Assembly: GCA_903813345.2 (NCBI GenBank)
Contig: CAIIXF020000003.1
Coordinates: 25,247,248-25,311,247 of the forward strand
Direction: 5' to 3'
Length of the DNA stretch: 64,000 nucleotides
DNA from: Owenia fusiformis
Taxonomy: Eukaryota > Annelida > Polychaeta > Sabellida > Oweniidae
A model generated the notes under the pieces. It had not been told where the DNA came from, searched no databases, and was given only the letters and a program-made list of their open reading frames with translations. The translations under genes and the position numbers were made by a program. Below, in pieces: positions 47,270-59,603 of this stretch (position 1 is its first letter; the number at the start of each line of letters is the position of its first letter).

Positions 47270-48127
47270 AACTCCACGGAGTAGCAAATCCCACCGAACA
47301 AAACATATTATGCTTATTATAGCTAGTGTAAATGTTGAAATGTTTGTGCACTTTGTGATAGAATATGAAATTTGGCAAAAAGTTAGTTTATACCATTGTG
47401 AACCAGGCATCATCATATAAAATTTGAACCAAATCCGTTCACTGGTATATGAGTTATCAAAGATTACGTTTTTTACGAAAATTGGCCGCCATCTTGAAAT
47501 TCAGCCGCCATCTTGAAAATTATTTCTTGAATAGAGCTACTGTGTCCCGAGGCATGATCATATAAAAATTAAAAATTCAACCAAATCTGTTCACTGGTAT
47601 TTGAGTTATCAAAGATTACGTTTTTACGAAAAATTGCCGCCATTTTGAAATTAAGTGGCCATCTTGAGAAATATTTTTGTCGAACGTAGCTACTGTGTCC
47701 CTTAGCATCATCATATAAAATTTGAACCAAATCCGTTCACTGGTATTTGAGTTATCAAAGATTACATATTTTTACGAAAAATGGCAGCCATTTTGAAATT
47801 AAGAGGCCATCTTGAAAATCTCTTTTTGTTGCGAAACTCCTTTGTCCCTAGGCATCAGCATATAAAATTTGAACCAAATCCGTCAACTTGTATTCGAGTT
47901 ATCAACGATTACATTTTCTACAAAAAATGGCGGCCATTTCGAATTGAGCGGCCATATTGAAAATTCCTTCTCGAGCAGAGGTCCTACACTCATAAGGCAT
48001 AAGCCTATAAAATTTGAACCAAATCCGTCAACTGGTATTGGAGTTATTGCCCGGACACACGGACAAACGAACGGACGGACGGATGGCTTTTCTATATCCC
48101 CCTCGAACTTCGTTCGGTGGGATAATA
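47270..48127 (+). mobile_element. Pearl/HINE-like element, copy 2 (most complete)
   Basis: Left end GCAACTCCACGGAGTAGCAA then ATCCCACCGAAC. Five core repeats of about 130-150 bp follow (AAATTTGAACCAAATCCGTT, TATTTGAGTTATCAAAGATT, ATGGCGGCCATTTTGAAATT), then TTATTGCCCGGACACACGGA and an ACGG microsatellite (48051-48085), ending TTCGTTCGGTGGGATAAT. TCCCACCGAAC near the left end and GTTCGGTGGGA near the right are perfect inverted repeats, and CGAACTTCGTTCG is a hairpin. The frame at 47869-48195 is a by-product. Confidence 0.85.
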
Positions 48128-48883
48128 AAAGGATGAAGGATACACTTCACTTAATTCATACAATATTGTGCTTTGTAATAATCATTAAGAGTTAATCAAG
48201 TAGTCACACAAAGATCTGGAGAATAAGTGAACCTTGTTTATTTAGCAATATCAAAGAGAATACTGTATATTGGATAATAATTCAATCAATGATAGTATGC
48301 TACATAATTAATGTATCAATATTAGGCTAATTGTTACTAAAATGAGATAAAATACTACAGGGCAATCATGATAGACATACCTTTTGAAGTATTTGTGTAA
48401 ATAAAAGAGTGAAATGACAAAACTAATGTGTACAGTCTATATTCTATGGTGTATAGCTATACTACAAAATACAGGGTGTCCCAGAACTCATGAGAATTCT
48501 TTGAGGGAGGTATAAGGCATGGGTGATTTTTCAAATTTGGTACACTTATTAAACACACTTTGGGGAATAACTGACATGAATTTCAGGCACATATCTTTTA
48601 TATTTCCGAATTTATTGACATTTGAATTCTACATTGTCACAAACCCCGGAGTTGTCGGGAAAATGCAACAGTTATATGTCACATTTTGTCAATTTTATAC
48701 AAATTCTCAACTAAGCTTAGTTGAGCATTTTTCTCATATTGATGATGAACTTTGATAAAACGATATATAAATTTTGATAGAGACCCAACACATCAACAGA
48801 TTGAACGTTTGGTTTGCTGAAAGATCAACACATGTTCGTTCCTGAGCGACTGAAAGAAATATCCCTATTTGCTAGCCAATTTG

Positions 48884-49130
48884 ATCTTGCATTTTGACAA
48901 TACACGAGTGAATAAGTCACAACATGCATGTCAATAGTGCATCCAATTTACTTTCTATTGAGACTTAACAATATATAGTAGCTCCATTAACTTACCAGAT
49001 TTTGCTCTACTAGACTTTTTATTTCTTGAGGGACCTTAAACAAAGATTAGTGGGCCATGTCACTGAAACGGAGGAAGAATTGAGTCATGTTGTTTCAGAG
49101 GACCCTACAGAAATGGCTATAGAACATTTG
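48884..49130 (+). pseudogene. Relic of an IS630-Tc1-mariner transposase (DDE/D domain)
   Basis: One frame reads ILHFDNTRVNKSQH (48884-48925), matching the 'LHxDNARxH' block with the second catalytic Asp. After 33 codons, two of them stops, it reads INLPDFALLDFLFLEG (48986-49033), matching 'SPDLxPxDFFLWG' with the third Asp. Spacing between the Asp codons is 39 codons. A stop and frameshift then lead to DLKQRLVGHVTETEEELSHV, like the 'LK..V......L..L' C-terminus. Dead. Confidence 0.75.
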
Positions 49131-49149
49131 GGAACGTGTATATTGTATT

Positions 49150-49468
49150 GTATTTTGTTTACCACCAATGAAGGTGAGCAATACCTCTTGGGTATGTCCC
49201 GTATATATACGGTCGTAATTTACGTAATTAACATGGAAGATAGACCCAGAAACCCCTCCTTGAAGGAGCCCTGTGTTCTTTTATGTGCACTTATACATAG
49301 ACATACAAGTACACACCACAGCCTTTTGTACGAGTTGCGAACCACTCAGTCAAACACCCTGAAGTACTTCACGCAAACAAGCAAATTTAGTCTTGCCTGA
49401 ACCGGGGATCGAATCCGGGACCTATTGCGTAAGAGGTACCTGCGCTACCGCTGAGCTACATGGGTGGA
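49150..49468 (-). mobile_element. tRNA-derived SINE, copy 2, nested in the mariner-like element
   Basis: Minus-strand head CCACCCATGTAGCTCAGCGG with A box (TAGCTCAGCGGTAGCGC) and B box (GGATTCGATCCCC, 49404-49416). The body matches the SINE at 42362-42660, including GGGCTCCTTCAAGGAGGGGT and the CA-rich segment. The tail abuts an ACAATAC-type repeat at 49138-49155. Confidence 0.88.
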
Positions 49469-49909
49469 CTGAGTAGCTGAAAAGACATCAACTGCAGAAA
49501 ATATGCTATAACCCGGGTGCTAAAATAACTCTGAAGAGATACATTAGCTGAATGTGTATGATCCTATTAACTAATATACTGAAATGCTGAAATAATTAAT
49601 GAAAACAATGCTATTGTAGTCGAGTAGTTGTGTAAATATTATCAAAATGTGACGTAAATTATTTACAGTATAATAAAAAATAATAAACGGCTACGAGATA
49701 GCCCTAGAAACACCAACTACCTTATTACTGTTACCTTGATTGAGAAGTTATGAAGTATAAATTGTTGTATTTCTCTGACTACTCCAGGGTTTGAGGCGAT
49801 GTACGAGTAGAACTCAAATGTCAATAAATTCGGAAATATAAAAGATATGTGCCTGAAATTCATGTCAGTTATTCCTTAATGTTTGTTTATTAAGAGTAAC
49901 ACAAATGTT

Positions 49910-51490
49910 ATTTATGGATACACAGATACTGAAAACAATACCTCCTATAACACATAATACATCTTATATGACATGTTTAAGATATAACAATTAAGTAATC
50001 AAATTTCTTAACCTTCAATATGCTACCTTAATTTAGCCATTTTATCCTACACAACTGACTTATTTTTTTAAAGTGCAAAAATAATATATCGTGTACAGGA
50101 TAATAAATATTTCAGAAACCACTGAATGGATCAAATAACATTTCAAAAAGGGGGAAACAGTGGCTGCGTCTTTGATTTTATTAATTTCATTCATAAAAAA
50201 CACAACTGGGCATTAACATACTGCGAATACTCCTCCGGAATCCACCACTAAGCCTCTGGGAGGAAGTAACAATGGGTCAGAACCAAAATCTGAATTTGCT
50301 GCAATCTATTTTCAAATTTTTAGTTCAGAATTAATTCCAAATTCAAATTCAGATGTCAATCACGCTAAAGGTTATACAATAAAACATGATCATAACCATC
50401 TATGTTTGAATCTTGTCTTATATGATAACTCTGGCTAAGTAAAGAAATGAAATTAAGACCATATGTAAAATAAGATATGTATTATATGCTGGTATAACTC
50501 TACTGATTTTGAAATAATCTTCAATTATTACCGCCTTGATCCATGCAATTCATCTTTGTTGATATTGTGATAAATTATGCAAGCCAGTATTGCACACAAT
50601 CATCTTATAAATGCTTTTGATTGGCAGGGGTGTTTGTTTTAATGTTTGCCTTTTCTTTTATCGGAATTGCATCTTGTAAAAAGAAGACCCTAGGTGAAAC
50701 AGGAAACCTTTCTGTCCTCTGTAATACACTGAACTTATTATTGAATATCTTGAAGTCCCTGGATAAAGAAAAATATGTGATTCCATATAAAGGGGTTTCC
50801 TTACAATATATTTGATCATGGCTTTTGATAATCAGTCACAAATAACATTATTTGCACAAGGTAAAGAAATGCAATATTTACATAATCCCATTTTGTATAA
50901 CATATTTCATTTCATTACATAGCACTTATGAAACACTAACATCTGTTTCTTCATTCTAAACATTATTTTTTGGAATATTGAACATATTTTGTATTTAGAG
51001 TGTAATATGTTCTACTGAAATGTCTTATTGCACTATTTATTGCTATTCATGTGCAGAGTTAAACAAAAGTACCCCATATAAACATTACCCCTATGACCAT
51101 GCACAAGACAAAAGCATATTTATTGAATAATTTTCTACTTTTCCATGAGGGGAAATGATTGTTGCAAGAGTGTTTCAAATGAGATATCATATCATTTCAT
51201 ATTTACTCATACCAATTTGATCAATTGCACTGGAAACATAAGACCTTTTTCTATAAGAAAATAAACAAACTTAGTGAGTGGAGCATATTATTTAACTCAG
51301 TCTCCTTCTTAATGATGGTTTATAAGATTTAATTGATTTAGTAGGCCGATAATATGCGTATAAATATGAGAGGGCATAAGATAAAGAATAAGCTTTACAC
51401 TACATCAAATGATATGAAGTTCAAATGCTTTTATTTCAATTTGATCCTTCAATTTCCTTTCAAACATGTTTTGAACTAATGTTTTAATGT
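49910..51490. other. Non-coding stretch
   Basis: AT-rich. The open frame at 50621-50815 begins beside a pyrimidine-AG (gattggcag) but shows no recognisable protein. Not called. Confidence 0.35.
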
Positions 51491-51494
51491 TGAT

Positions 51495-51670
51495 TACAGT
51501 AAAACCTGTGTACAGTGAACATCTATGGAGCCACAAAAATGTGTTCACTGTAGGTAGGTGTTCATGCAGAGAGAGTTATTTATACAAAGCCAGTAGAGTA
51601 TGTGCAGGGGAAGGGTGTCAACTAAAGACAAGTGTTCACTAAAGAGAGGTGTTCACCAAGACAGGCTTTA
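51495..51670. mobile_element. Short MITE of the CAGTAAAACCTGT family
   Basis: Begins TACAGTAAAACCTGTGTACA with GTGAACATCTATGGAGCC and ends GTTCACCAAGACAGGCTTTA, an imperfect complement. Related to the elements at 25045 and 38398. Confidence 0.65.
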
Positions 51671-51679
51671 AATAGATAG

Positions 51680-53120
51680 CATTATTACAAAAACATGTCC
51701 TGTGCCTATGTTGTAAGCAGCATTAAACTTAGTGTGCATTCGTTATATACCAAATATCGGACCCATCAGCTGAAATAATGATTACCCAATTTATTTTATT
51801 GCCCACTGCTGAGAAGTTTGGTAGTCAACAACTACCGAGTGGGGGTCAACTTTTGAGTCAACTATCAATCTAATCTGTTTACATAATCTTTCAAATGATG
51901 GTTGTCATTCATAATATCAGTAGGCTATCCTGGACCCTGTTGCTTTAATAGCGTTAGTGCATGATAACTATCTCAAACTAACACCAAATGACAACATGTT
52001 CGCTAGAAACCTCATAAAACAGATTGTATACTATCACTTCACCACTAGTTGCAATATTTTCTTGTGAATACACCCTTAGTTTTTAATAATCTTGACCTTA
52101 CAGAACCTTGGAATCGCCAGGGGTCACGCTCATTTATCCCAAAGATAAAGGAACAGATTTAACAACTTCAAGAAATTCTTTCAGTGGATGATTTTATACA
52201 AATGTATCACTAGATCTTATACTGAACAAAGCTCTGAGAATATGAGATGTCATTTGCAAGACCTAACAGGGACAAAAGATACATCCAAAGACATTACAGC
52301 ATCTTGTGTTTAGTCTGACTTTCTCAAATGAAAATGACTCAATATCAGGTTCCCATGTGTATACACTGGATGAAATATCCTCGGAATTTCTGCAACTTTG
52401 ACAGTTACTGGGAAAGTCACTTGGAAAAGGGATTTGATAAGTGTATAATTACATATCCAAGAAAATAAATAAGCTACATTGCAATATTCCCCCTTAGGAA
52501 TAAGGTAGTGAAAACATCCTTTACTATCATAACAAGATTATATCAATCACACATTAAGGACTATTGAATGATTCCATTTCCATCAATGATAAGTATCTAG
52601 AATATTCCTTATAATAATATTTTTAAATGATGATGGCTTTCTATATTTGAGCATTATTTGATAAGATTGATTTGCGTTTTGATTTATCAAAGTTCAGTTG
52701 AAAGATCAAGGAAAAATCGAACAACAAGAATCTGATAAGCTTCAGAATGATGATGATAGAGTACAGTTGATATGATTTTAATATCCAGGGATGAGGAATG
52801 ATTCTGGTCATTCATCTAGCATGGTTTGTAGTTCATGTGTCTCAAATGTTGACATCGTTCTCCCAGTCTTTGTATTCTACTGGACTATCATAAGGAAGTA
52901 AGTGACTTCAGGTTATTCTTGTATAATTGTATTTCCTAGTATTTTCATCTTATATTCAGACTATCCTATACTACATTAGGACTCTTTAATCAGACAATAA
53001 AGAAGGTGTCATGGCTGATTAGAGAATGCCATTCCTTACAAATTATAAGAGTCTTTATAATATCTATATGACATACATGAATGTATCGTTTACAATGTGA
53101 ATGATATATAGCAGTTTTGA
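51680..53120. other. AT-rich non-coding stretch
   Basis: No coding segment, repeat or element end recognised. Confidence 0.4.
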
Positions 53121-53129
53121 GTTCTATTG

Positions 53130-53569
53130 AATAACCCAGATGCGAGTAGAAATAATCTTGATTTACGTCATTAAAAATTCAAAATTCAGTCAAAGTAATA
53201 TCATATTTGAAATCTACATGTAAAATTACATCTAGAAATGTGGTTTTAAAAAGTGTTTATCCACTTTGAAAAATTAATTTTCTTTGAAACTGTGACTTCT
53301 AGCTCGGGGAGATTCCCCATAGACCCCATGCTATAAAATCACAAAAAATGAAATATGTTTTCTTTTAGTAGACAGATAATATTTTGCTTTACTGGACATA
53401 TTTTCATTAGTATAAGTATCAGACGCATAAGGGTTATATGAAAATTGAGCCACTTAAATTGATAATATTCAAGTTTAAGGGAACTTTCTTATATACCTGC
53501 CATGTTAATTGACCCGAATCAGCCATCTGGTGGTGAAACTGGTAACTACCTACTCGCATTTGGGTAATT
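53130..53569. mobile_element. MITE candidate with CCCAGATGCGAGTAG ends
   Basis: AATAACCCAGATGCGAGTAG (53130) faces CTACTCGCATTTGGGTAATT (to 53569). CTATTG stands just outside on the left (53124-53129) and two bases outside on the right (53572-53577), a possible 6-bp duplication. Confidence 0.55.
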
Positions 53570-53634
53570 GCCTATTGTGCTTGATCTGAGACAACAAGAA
53601 AGGGATTTATGAAGGGCAGATAGTTATTAGAGTT

Positions 53635-53685
53635 CTTTGTTAAGCTCGGAGCTTAACATAGCTTAGTCTTTCGTCAGTCTTTCTC
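53635..53685. other. Short perfect palindrome
   Basis: TTAAGCTCGGAGCTTAA near 53640-53656 forms a 7-bp stem. Function unknown. Confidence 0.4.
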
Positions 53686-54572
53686 CATATAAAATAATGC
53701 ATGGATTGACTACAATGTATTATGTATTGAAATTGTGAGGGCATTACTTATGGTAAATCAGTATAATAGGAAGAAGGAAAGACCATAATGAAAGGTTTTA
53801 TAAACAAGCAGAGAGAAGAAAACATTGATTATCAGGCAGTGATCACCATTTTTGTATTTTGACCAAGAAATTGCAAATCATGATTGAGCCATTTCTAAAT
53901 CAAATATATTTTCAAATATTACTTGCTTATCATTGTACTCCAATTTGGATAAGGTTCTTAATATAAACAATATTTCGTCATTTTAACCTCATGGAATCAC
54001 GGATTAAAGCTGTTATTATTTTTTTGAAACAAACTGTAGTACTTCATAAGGTATCATCACAAATACAAAAAGGGTCAATTAAAAACATTTTTGTTCAGAT
54101 TTCAAATGTGTTCTAACCCAATATACCTCTGATATATCATAATGCATTTTTAAAATCAAATAACTCAAGTAGTGATATAGACAACTAAAACTCTTCAAGA
54201 GAATACATTACTTTATAAGTGGCATTTTGGCTTTGTGGTTAATTAGCTGAATGGTCAAATCTTATCATTTTCCTAATGACAAGAAACATTACATTGCATA
54301 ACATTATGAAGATGATATTTCCGACAATTATTTTTCCAAACCAAAGAATTACCACTTCAGCAGTATTAGTACTATAAAGGGTGAACAGGCTGGTATGTCT
54401 TTCTCAAGTGAAGTAATAAATCAGCTGGAAACTACAATTTAGGTTTTAACACAAATAAGTATTCATGCAGAATATGATGAATTATTGAATTGTAAAGAAT
54501 AAATCAAGTTTTGAACCTAAAAGTATTATATTTCTTTTATTATGTTTTGTGATTTATTATCTTAAACATGAG

Positions 54573-55072
54573 TTAAAGCAGATATGAAATGGTATTTTTA
54601 ACCTACAGGAATCAATATAATTTTTTGATAAATGTATTTGGACATGTTTTCTCATCAGTAGTGCGAAAACTATTTCACTCTAACGATCGTTATAGCTGCT
54701 TAATAAGCAATATTCGAATTGGTTGTGACGTTATTGGCCCCCACGTGATCTCTCACTGGTCCCCACGTGGCCCATAACGTCATAATGCCTAAATGTTTTG
54801 TTTTGGTTTACACTACAATCCTATGGTTGCCGTGACGTTGTGATTACTAAGGAACCAACAAACCAAAGCTATATTTTGTATATGCCGTTACTTATCACGT
54901 GGGGGCCAATTTGATTGATCAGTTAGTTTTGTTTCGTTATTTATGACCGTTAGCAGTTATCTAACATTTATTTTATAATGGCTATCGCAAGAACTCTACG
55001 TTGGGCTTACAATGGAGAAAACCGCATTTTTGTAGCTGCAAGTTGAGAAAAGCTATTTCAGTTGTCCTTTAA
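54573..55072. mobile_element. TTAA-flanked MITE containing CACGTG words
   Basis: TTAAAGCAGATATGAAATGG at the left faces TATTTCAGTTGTCCTTTAA at the right, and both ends are TTAA as in piggyBac targets. Inside is a diverged inverted pair, GACGTTATTGGCCCCCACGTG-like at 54728 and CACGTGGCCCATAACGTC at 54764, plus another CACGTGGGGGCC at 54897. This gives three E-box (CACGTG) palindromes. Confidence 0.55.
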
Positions 55073-55160
55073 GTCATAAACTAGAACTAAGGTAAATGTT
55101 ATCTACTATATTAACATCCTTTTTTGACATCCCGTCGCTATTTGAAATAAAATACAAACT

Positions 55161-56025
55161 AGACAACAGCAACACCAAAGCGTAGCAAATCCCATTGAAC
55201 AGCCATGGCTGGCATTTTTACAAACAAGTATATAGCAAAAATGGCAGCCATTTTCAAAATGACCACCTTCTACCGCAAGTGTCATTCGCAAGTGTCATTA
55301 GACAGTGTCATTAGACAGTGTGCCATGCTTACAGTATTCACATACCAAATATGAACAGAATTGCTCCGCTACTTTTCCAGTTATTGGAAAATAGGATAAA
55401 ATGGTGGCCATTTTGAAAAATGGCTGCCTTCTACCAAAAGTGTCATAAGACAGTGTGCCATGCTTATAGTATTCACATACCAAATATGAACAAAATCGAT
55501 ATGCTTACTTTTCGAGTTATAGTAAAAAACGTTAAAATGGTGGCCATTTTTCAAAATGGCCGCCTTCTACCCAAAGTGTCATTAGACAGTGTGCCATGCT
55601 TATAGTATTCACATACCAAATATAAACAAAATTGCTCCACTACTTTTCGAGTTACAGCAAAAATCGTAAAATAGCGAGTAAAAGCCGTCATTTTTCAAGA
55701 TGGCTGTCATGTCTTCATTTAGATCTATATTTCTAGTTCTATTAATGTCCTATATAATTTTTATTTACATTTACATTTAAAACATATTGCTATTACAGTT
55801 TTACATATTGTACCTGAATTACTGTAAAATCGGCACTAAAATGGCCACCATTTTTGAATGAGCGGCCATTTTGAAAATCAGCTATAGAGCAGAACTACTA
55901 TCCCCATAGGGTATATGTGTAAAAAATATGAACAAAATCGGGCCAACAGTATTTGAGTTATTGCCCAGACGGACGGACGGACAGAGGCGTTCCCTATATC
56001 CCTCCGAACTCCCGATGGGATAATT
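55161..56025 (+). mobile_element. Pearl/HINE-like element, copy 3
   Basis: Left end CAGCAACACCAAAGCGTAGC then AAATCCCATTGAAC. Core repeats of about 120-160 bp follow (AGTGTCATTAGACAGTGTGC, ATTCACATACCAAATATGAA, ATGGTGGCCATTTT). Then TTGAGTTATTGCCCAGACGG, a GGAC/ACGG run (55969-55985) and the end CCTATATCCCTCCGAACTCC with GATGGGATAAT. The core differs from copy 2, so it is a separate subfamily with shared ends. Confidence 0.8.
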
Positions 56026-57053
56026 AACAAAAAAATATTGGGATGTATGTATGTATTTACTTTCCTTCTTATTCAATGTTTTATGTTCTAATGCGTCAAT
56101 GAAATACATGTTACTAAAGCTAGCAGAAACATCTCACTCTATATTTTGGCATATTAGTTGCAAAATTATTTTTACAGAAAGATTTACTGACCTTTGGATT
56201 GGGGCCAAATTAAATGCCCATATACTAATTTAGAAGAAAAAATAATCATTGAAACATATTACTCTCACACTTGCCGAAATAAAAAAATAACTCACATAGA
56301 AAAAAGCATCTGAAGTTCAGAGATCATTAGAAGCGCATGCACATGTTAAACAAAGTGCATGTTTTAAATTACTGTTGATTTAAAGGATGGTGACACTTAT
56401 ATATACACTTATAATATTCATAAGTAATATAATATTTATATCTTTCATTATATTTAAGTTCTAGTTTCAATTCCCAGGTCAGACAAAATTTTTAATTGCG
56501 AGGATTCTTCCATGACTAGTTCATAATTGCAATATAAACCAAGTCCAAACACATTTTCATAAAATAAAGAAATGTGAAAAATCAAATCAAATAACTAACG
56601 ATATTTGTTGCCATTAGTGGCATATTGTATCACTTTGCTGTGATATGTATTTCAATTTTTTAATCTTCTAATGTTAGACTGGCAGATATATGAGATACCT
56701 TCTTCAGGAAAAGGTGTTGTATTGTCATGTTTCAATTTCTCATTTGTGAGTAACCCATTTATCATTATTCTTTCCTTAAATAATAATTGTATATCAAAAA
56801 AATTTCAATCTGATGTCTACACATATATAACAAAAGTTAAGTTGAAGACTTCAATTACCCATTTATATATATATTCAAAGGCAAATCATTCTTGTGTTAC
56901 AGTCTTAAGTTCCTCTTAGACCATTCTTAAAGGTTTTACTCATTGCTTTATATTGGTCAGAAGTAAAAATAGGATGAAGAGATGTGGAACAAGTTATATT
57001 CGAAGATGACTATTCATGCCTTCTATAAACTGAACAAAACCAATATTTCACCC

Positions 57054-57320
57054 GGTATGTATTAGTCAACACTGCACCTGGTAATTTGAGTAATGTGTGA
57101 TGTCATAATGGTGGGTCGTAGTCATGGTGAGCCATAACGCATATTCAAAAGATTATTTGGTGAGATTTCATGTTCGAATCGAGCAGGCGTTATATCGATT
57201 AATACATACCTTGGGGCTTAAGGCACAAAAGATTTCAAACCCTCACTCCCTTCGGTCATTCAGGATACAGAAAATGTTTGTGCCTAGCCTTGCAGTATGT
57301 ATTCGTCAACATAGCACTTG
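57054..57320. repeat. 240-bp spaced direct repeats
   Basis: GTATGTATTAGTCAACACTG at 57056 and GTATGTATTCGTCAACATAG at 57296, each followed by GCACCTGG/GCACTTGA. They may be the boundaries of an unrecognised element. Two copies only. Confidence 0.5.
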
Positions 57321-57329
57321 ATCTTCGGT

Positions 57330-58285
57330 CTATATTTTTTAATTCAAGAAATATATCAGAAAGGCATGGAGCTTATTTAAGAATTACAGAAAAAATGAGT
57401 AGACAATTTCTAATAACAAAAGAGAATATTTCAGCATAAGATATTGATTTATTTTCATTTGTGTTTAGGGGTCTTTCTTAATTGGACACTTATTAATCCA
57501 ATCAATCCTACTGATAATCTGGATAGAAGTTTTCATTACACAGTTGCATGTTTGGAATTTAAATATTATACACTTTATCATGTCAATTCTTTGCCTTGTT
57601 AATTAAGTATACTGGAAATACTGGGTTGACATGAGTCCTGAGGACATGTATATATTATACAGCAAAAGCTGTTCATCTGGTCAGGCCCATGCTCCCGATG
57701 GGCTGTGATACATCATTTATTTATATAGAGGAATGCTTTGAGACTTTGTGGAAAGTTTCTCAATCACCAAATGGAGCAGTTAGGATCTCATACATAGTTT
57801 AAGTTTTGTTCTTAGAGAAGTACATCTTACCAATAACTCTGGTTATAAAATGATTAATAGATATAATTAGATCAGGAAATTGACAATTATCTATTTTAAT
57901 AGCTGTACATTGTCTAGGGACCATTATTTGTAATGACACTTCTACAATGGCCATGCTTAACAAAATTAACTTTCATAGTTAGTGGCTAAATAAACCAGTT
58001 GCTGACTGTAGCGTCCATATTCATTTTGATATCCTTATGTGAAAAGTTAATGCTTAGGTGATTAACTTGTGGAAATATTTTATTTCTTTAGGAACTAATT
58101 TAGGAACATAGCAAATACAACCCATTTAGAAATGTTACATTCACACTTTTGGAGGTTGGAGATACCTCATTGCTTTGCAAAGATAGTTACGAGTGTTAAA
58201 ATTATAGAACCTATTAGTTTTGTTTTTCATATAGTTGTTTTACTTTACACCATTATATATAGTAATAAGAATAGCCATGCAGAAT
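57330..58285. other. AT-rich non-coding stretch
   Basis: No coding segment or repeat structure recognised. Confidence 0.4.
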
Positions 58286-58289
58286 TTAA

Positions 58290-58480
58290 CATAACTACAC
58301 ACTTGTCACACATTGCATAACATACAAGTCACTCGTTGCATGCATTATATGTTGGATAACATACATATCACACATTGTATAACACAGGTATCACACGCTG
58401 CAAAACACACATATCACAAATTGCATAACAAACATCACAAATTGTATAACACACATATAAGTGTTGCATAACATACTGCC
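58290..58480. repeat. Degenerate minisatellite, about 28-34 bp unit
   Basis: Six units around TTGCATAACACACATATCAC with decay (TTGTATAACACAGG, CTGCAAAACACAC). Confidence 0.75.
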
Positions 58481-58945
58481 TATGCAATTGTAGGCCAACT
58501 ACTCCTTTTTCTTGTTAAAACCAATTCTATTTGTGGGGAATAATAGAGTGAATTTCTGACATTTTCATCTATACTTTCTTACATGAGTATATCCTTAAGG
58601 ACAAGCAAATTAATCAAACACTATGCTAATATTTACGAAACAAATTATGTTTACAGCATGTAAAGTGGCTGGAACTTATAGCCTCTGGAAGTTATTTACT
58701 TATAATGACCATTTGCAAAGCAATTAAATTAAGTAAATTCAGTATAAAAATGGTAACGGTATGAGCTAATATGCTAATATGTTATTCTAAAATGTAAAAT
58801 ATACAGAGGATGTTCTTTTTATTCCATAGTTAAAGTCATTATCAGAATCGTCGGAAATTAAGTGATTTAATTCAAATTTTCCAAACGATCCGTCTATGTT
58901 GATACTTAGCCTCATTTTAAATCTGAAGTAGCAAAAATCCATAAT

Positions 58946-58994
58946 TCATAGCATACGGTGCGGTGTGTCACAGTTTAAACACCGTATGCTATGG
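58946..58994. other. Strong hairpin
   Basis: CATAGCATACGGTG and CACCGTATGCTATG form a perfect 14-bp stem around a loop of about 20 bases. No terminator or RNA gene context was found. Confidence 0.6.
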
Positions 58995-59603
58995 TTAAGT
59001 GGAAATTTGTCAAAAAAATATCATATTTTACCACTGATTACAGAAATACCGTTTTTATTTTGACATGTTATCCTATTAATATCATGCTATGGAATAAAAT
59101 TTTAAAAAAAACAATATATAAAGTTTTGTCAATAATTCGTAAGACATTATCATGGATTAAATTCAATGAATGGTTTTCATGATATTAGGTAAGACAAAAT
59201 TCAATTGAGACCTCAAAACCATCAGTCATGTTGATACAAAATTGACCAATTGAAGACCAATTAAAGAGCAATCAAAATGCAAATGGTTCCTATATGAATA
59301 GGATTATCCAACTGCAACAAGAAAAATTTAATCACCTTATATAGTCTAGGATGGGAATATATTTGACATATTGAAAAGAAAATTACTTTGTACTTTAACA
59401 TAAACCATTGCTTGAAGCAAAAAGCTTTTTAAGTAGTGCTTTTACCATTTTGGAATTGAATTATATGTAAAGAGCGTGGTACCTCGACAAATCTATGATG
59501 GAACACATAACTTCTTGTACTATATTTTCATCAAAAATAACAAACTGTTAGACAAGTGTGCCCATTTTTCGATGCCATATTCAAATGTTTCAAACTTAAA
59601 AAC

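Larger units (their letters stand above)
48472..49905. mobile_element. Degenerate mariner-like element with transposase relic
   Basis: The left end is CAGGGTGTCCCAGAACTCAT after TA (48470-48471). Inverted arms: 48530-48655 match 49780-49903 with words GGAATAACTGACATGAATTT and CAGGCACATATCTTTTATAT. The right terminal 60 bp is eroded. The middle holds the transposase relic (48884-49130) and an inserted SINE (49150-49468). Confidence 0.8.
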
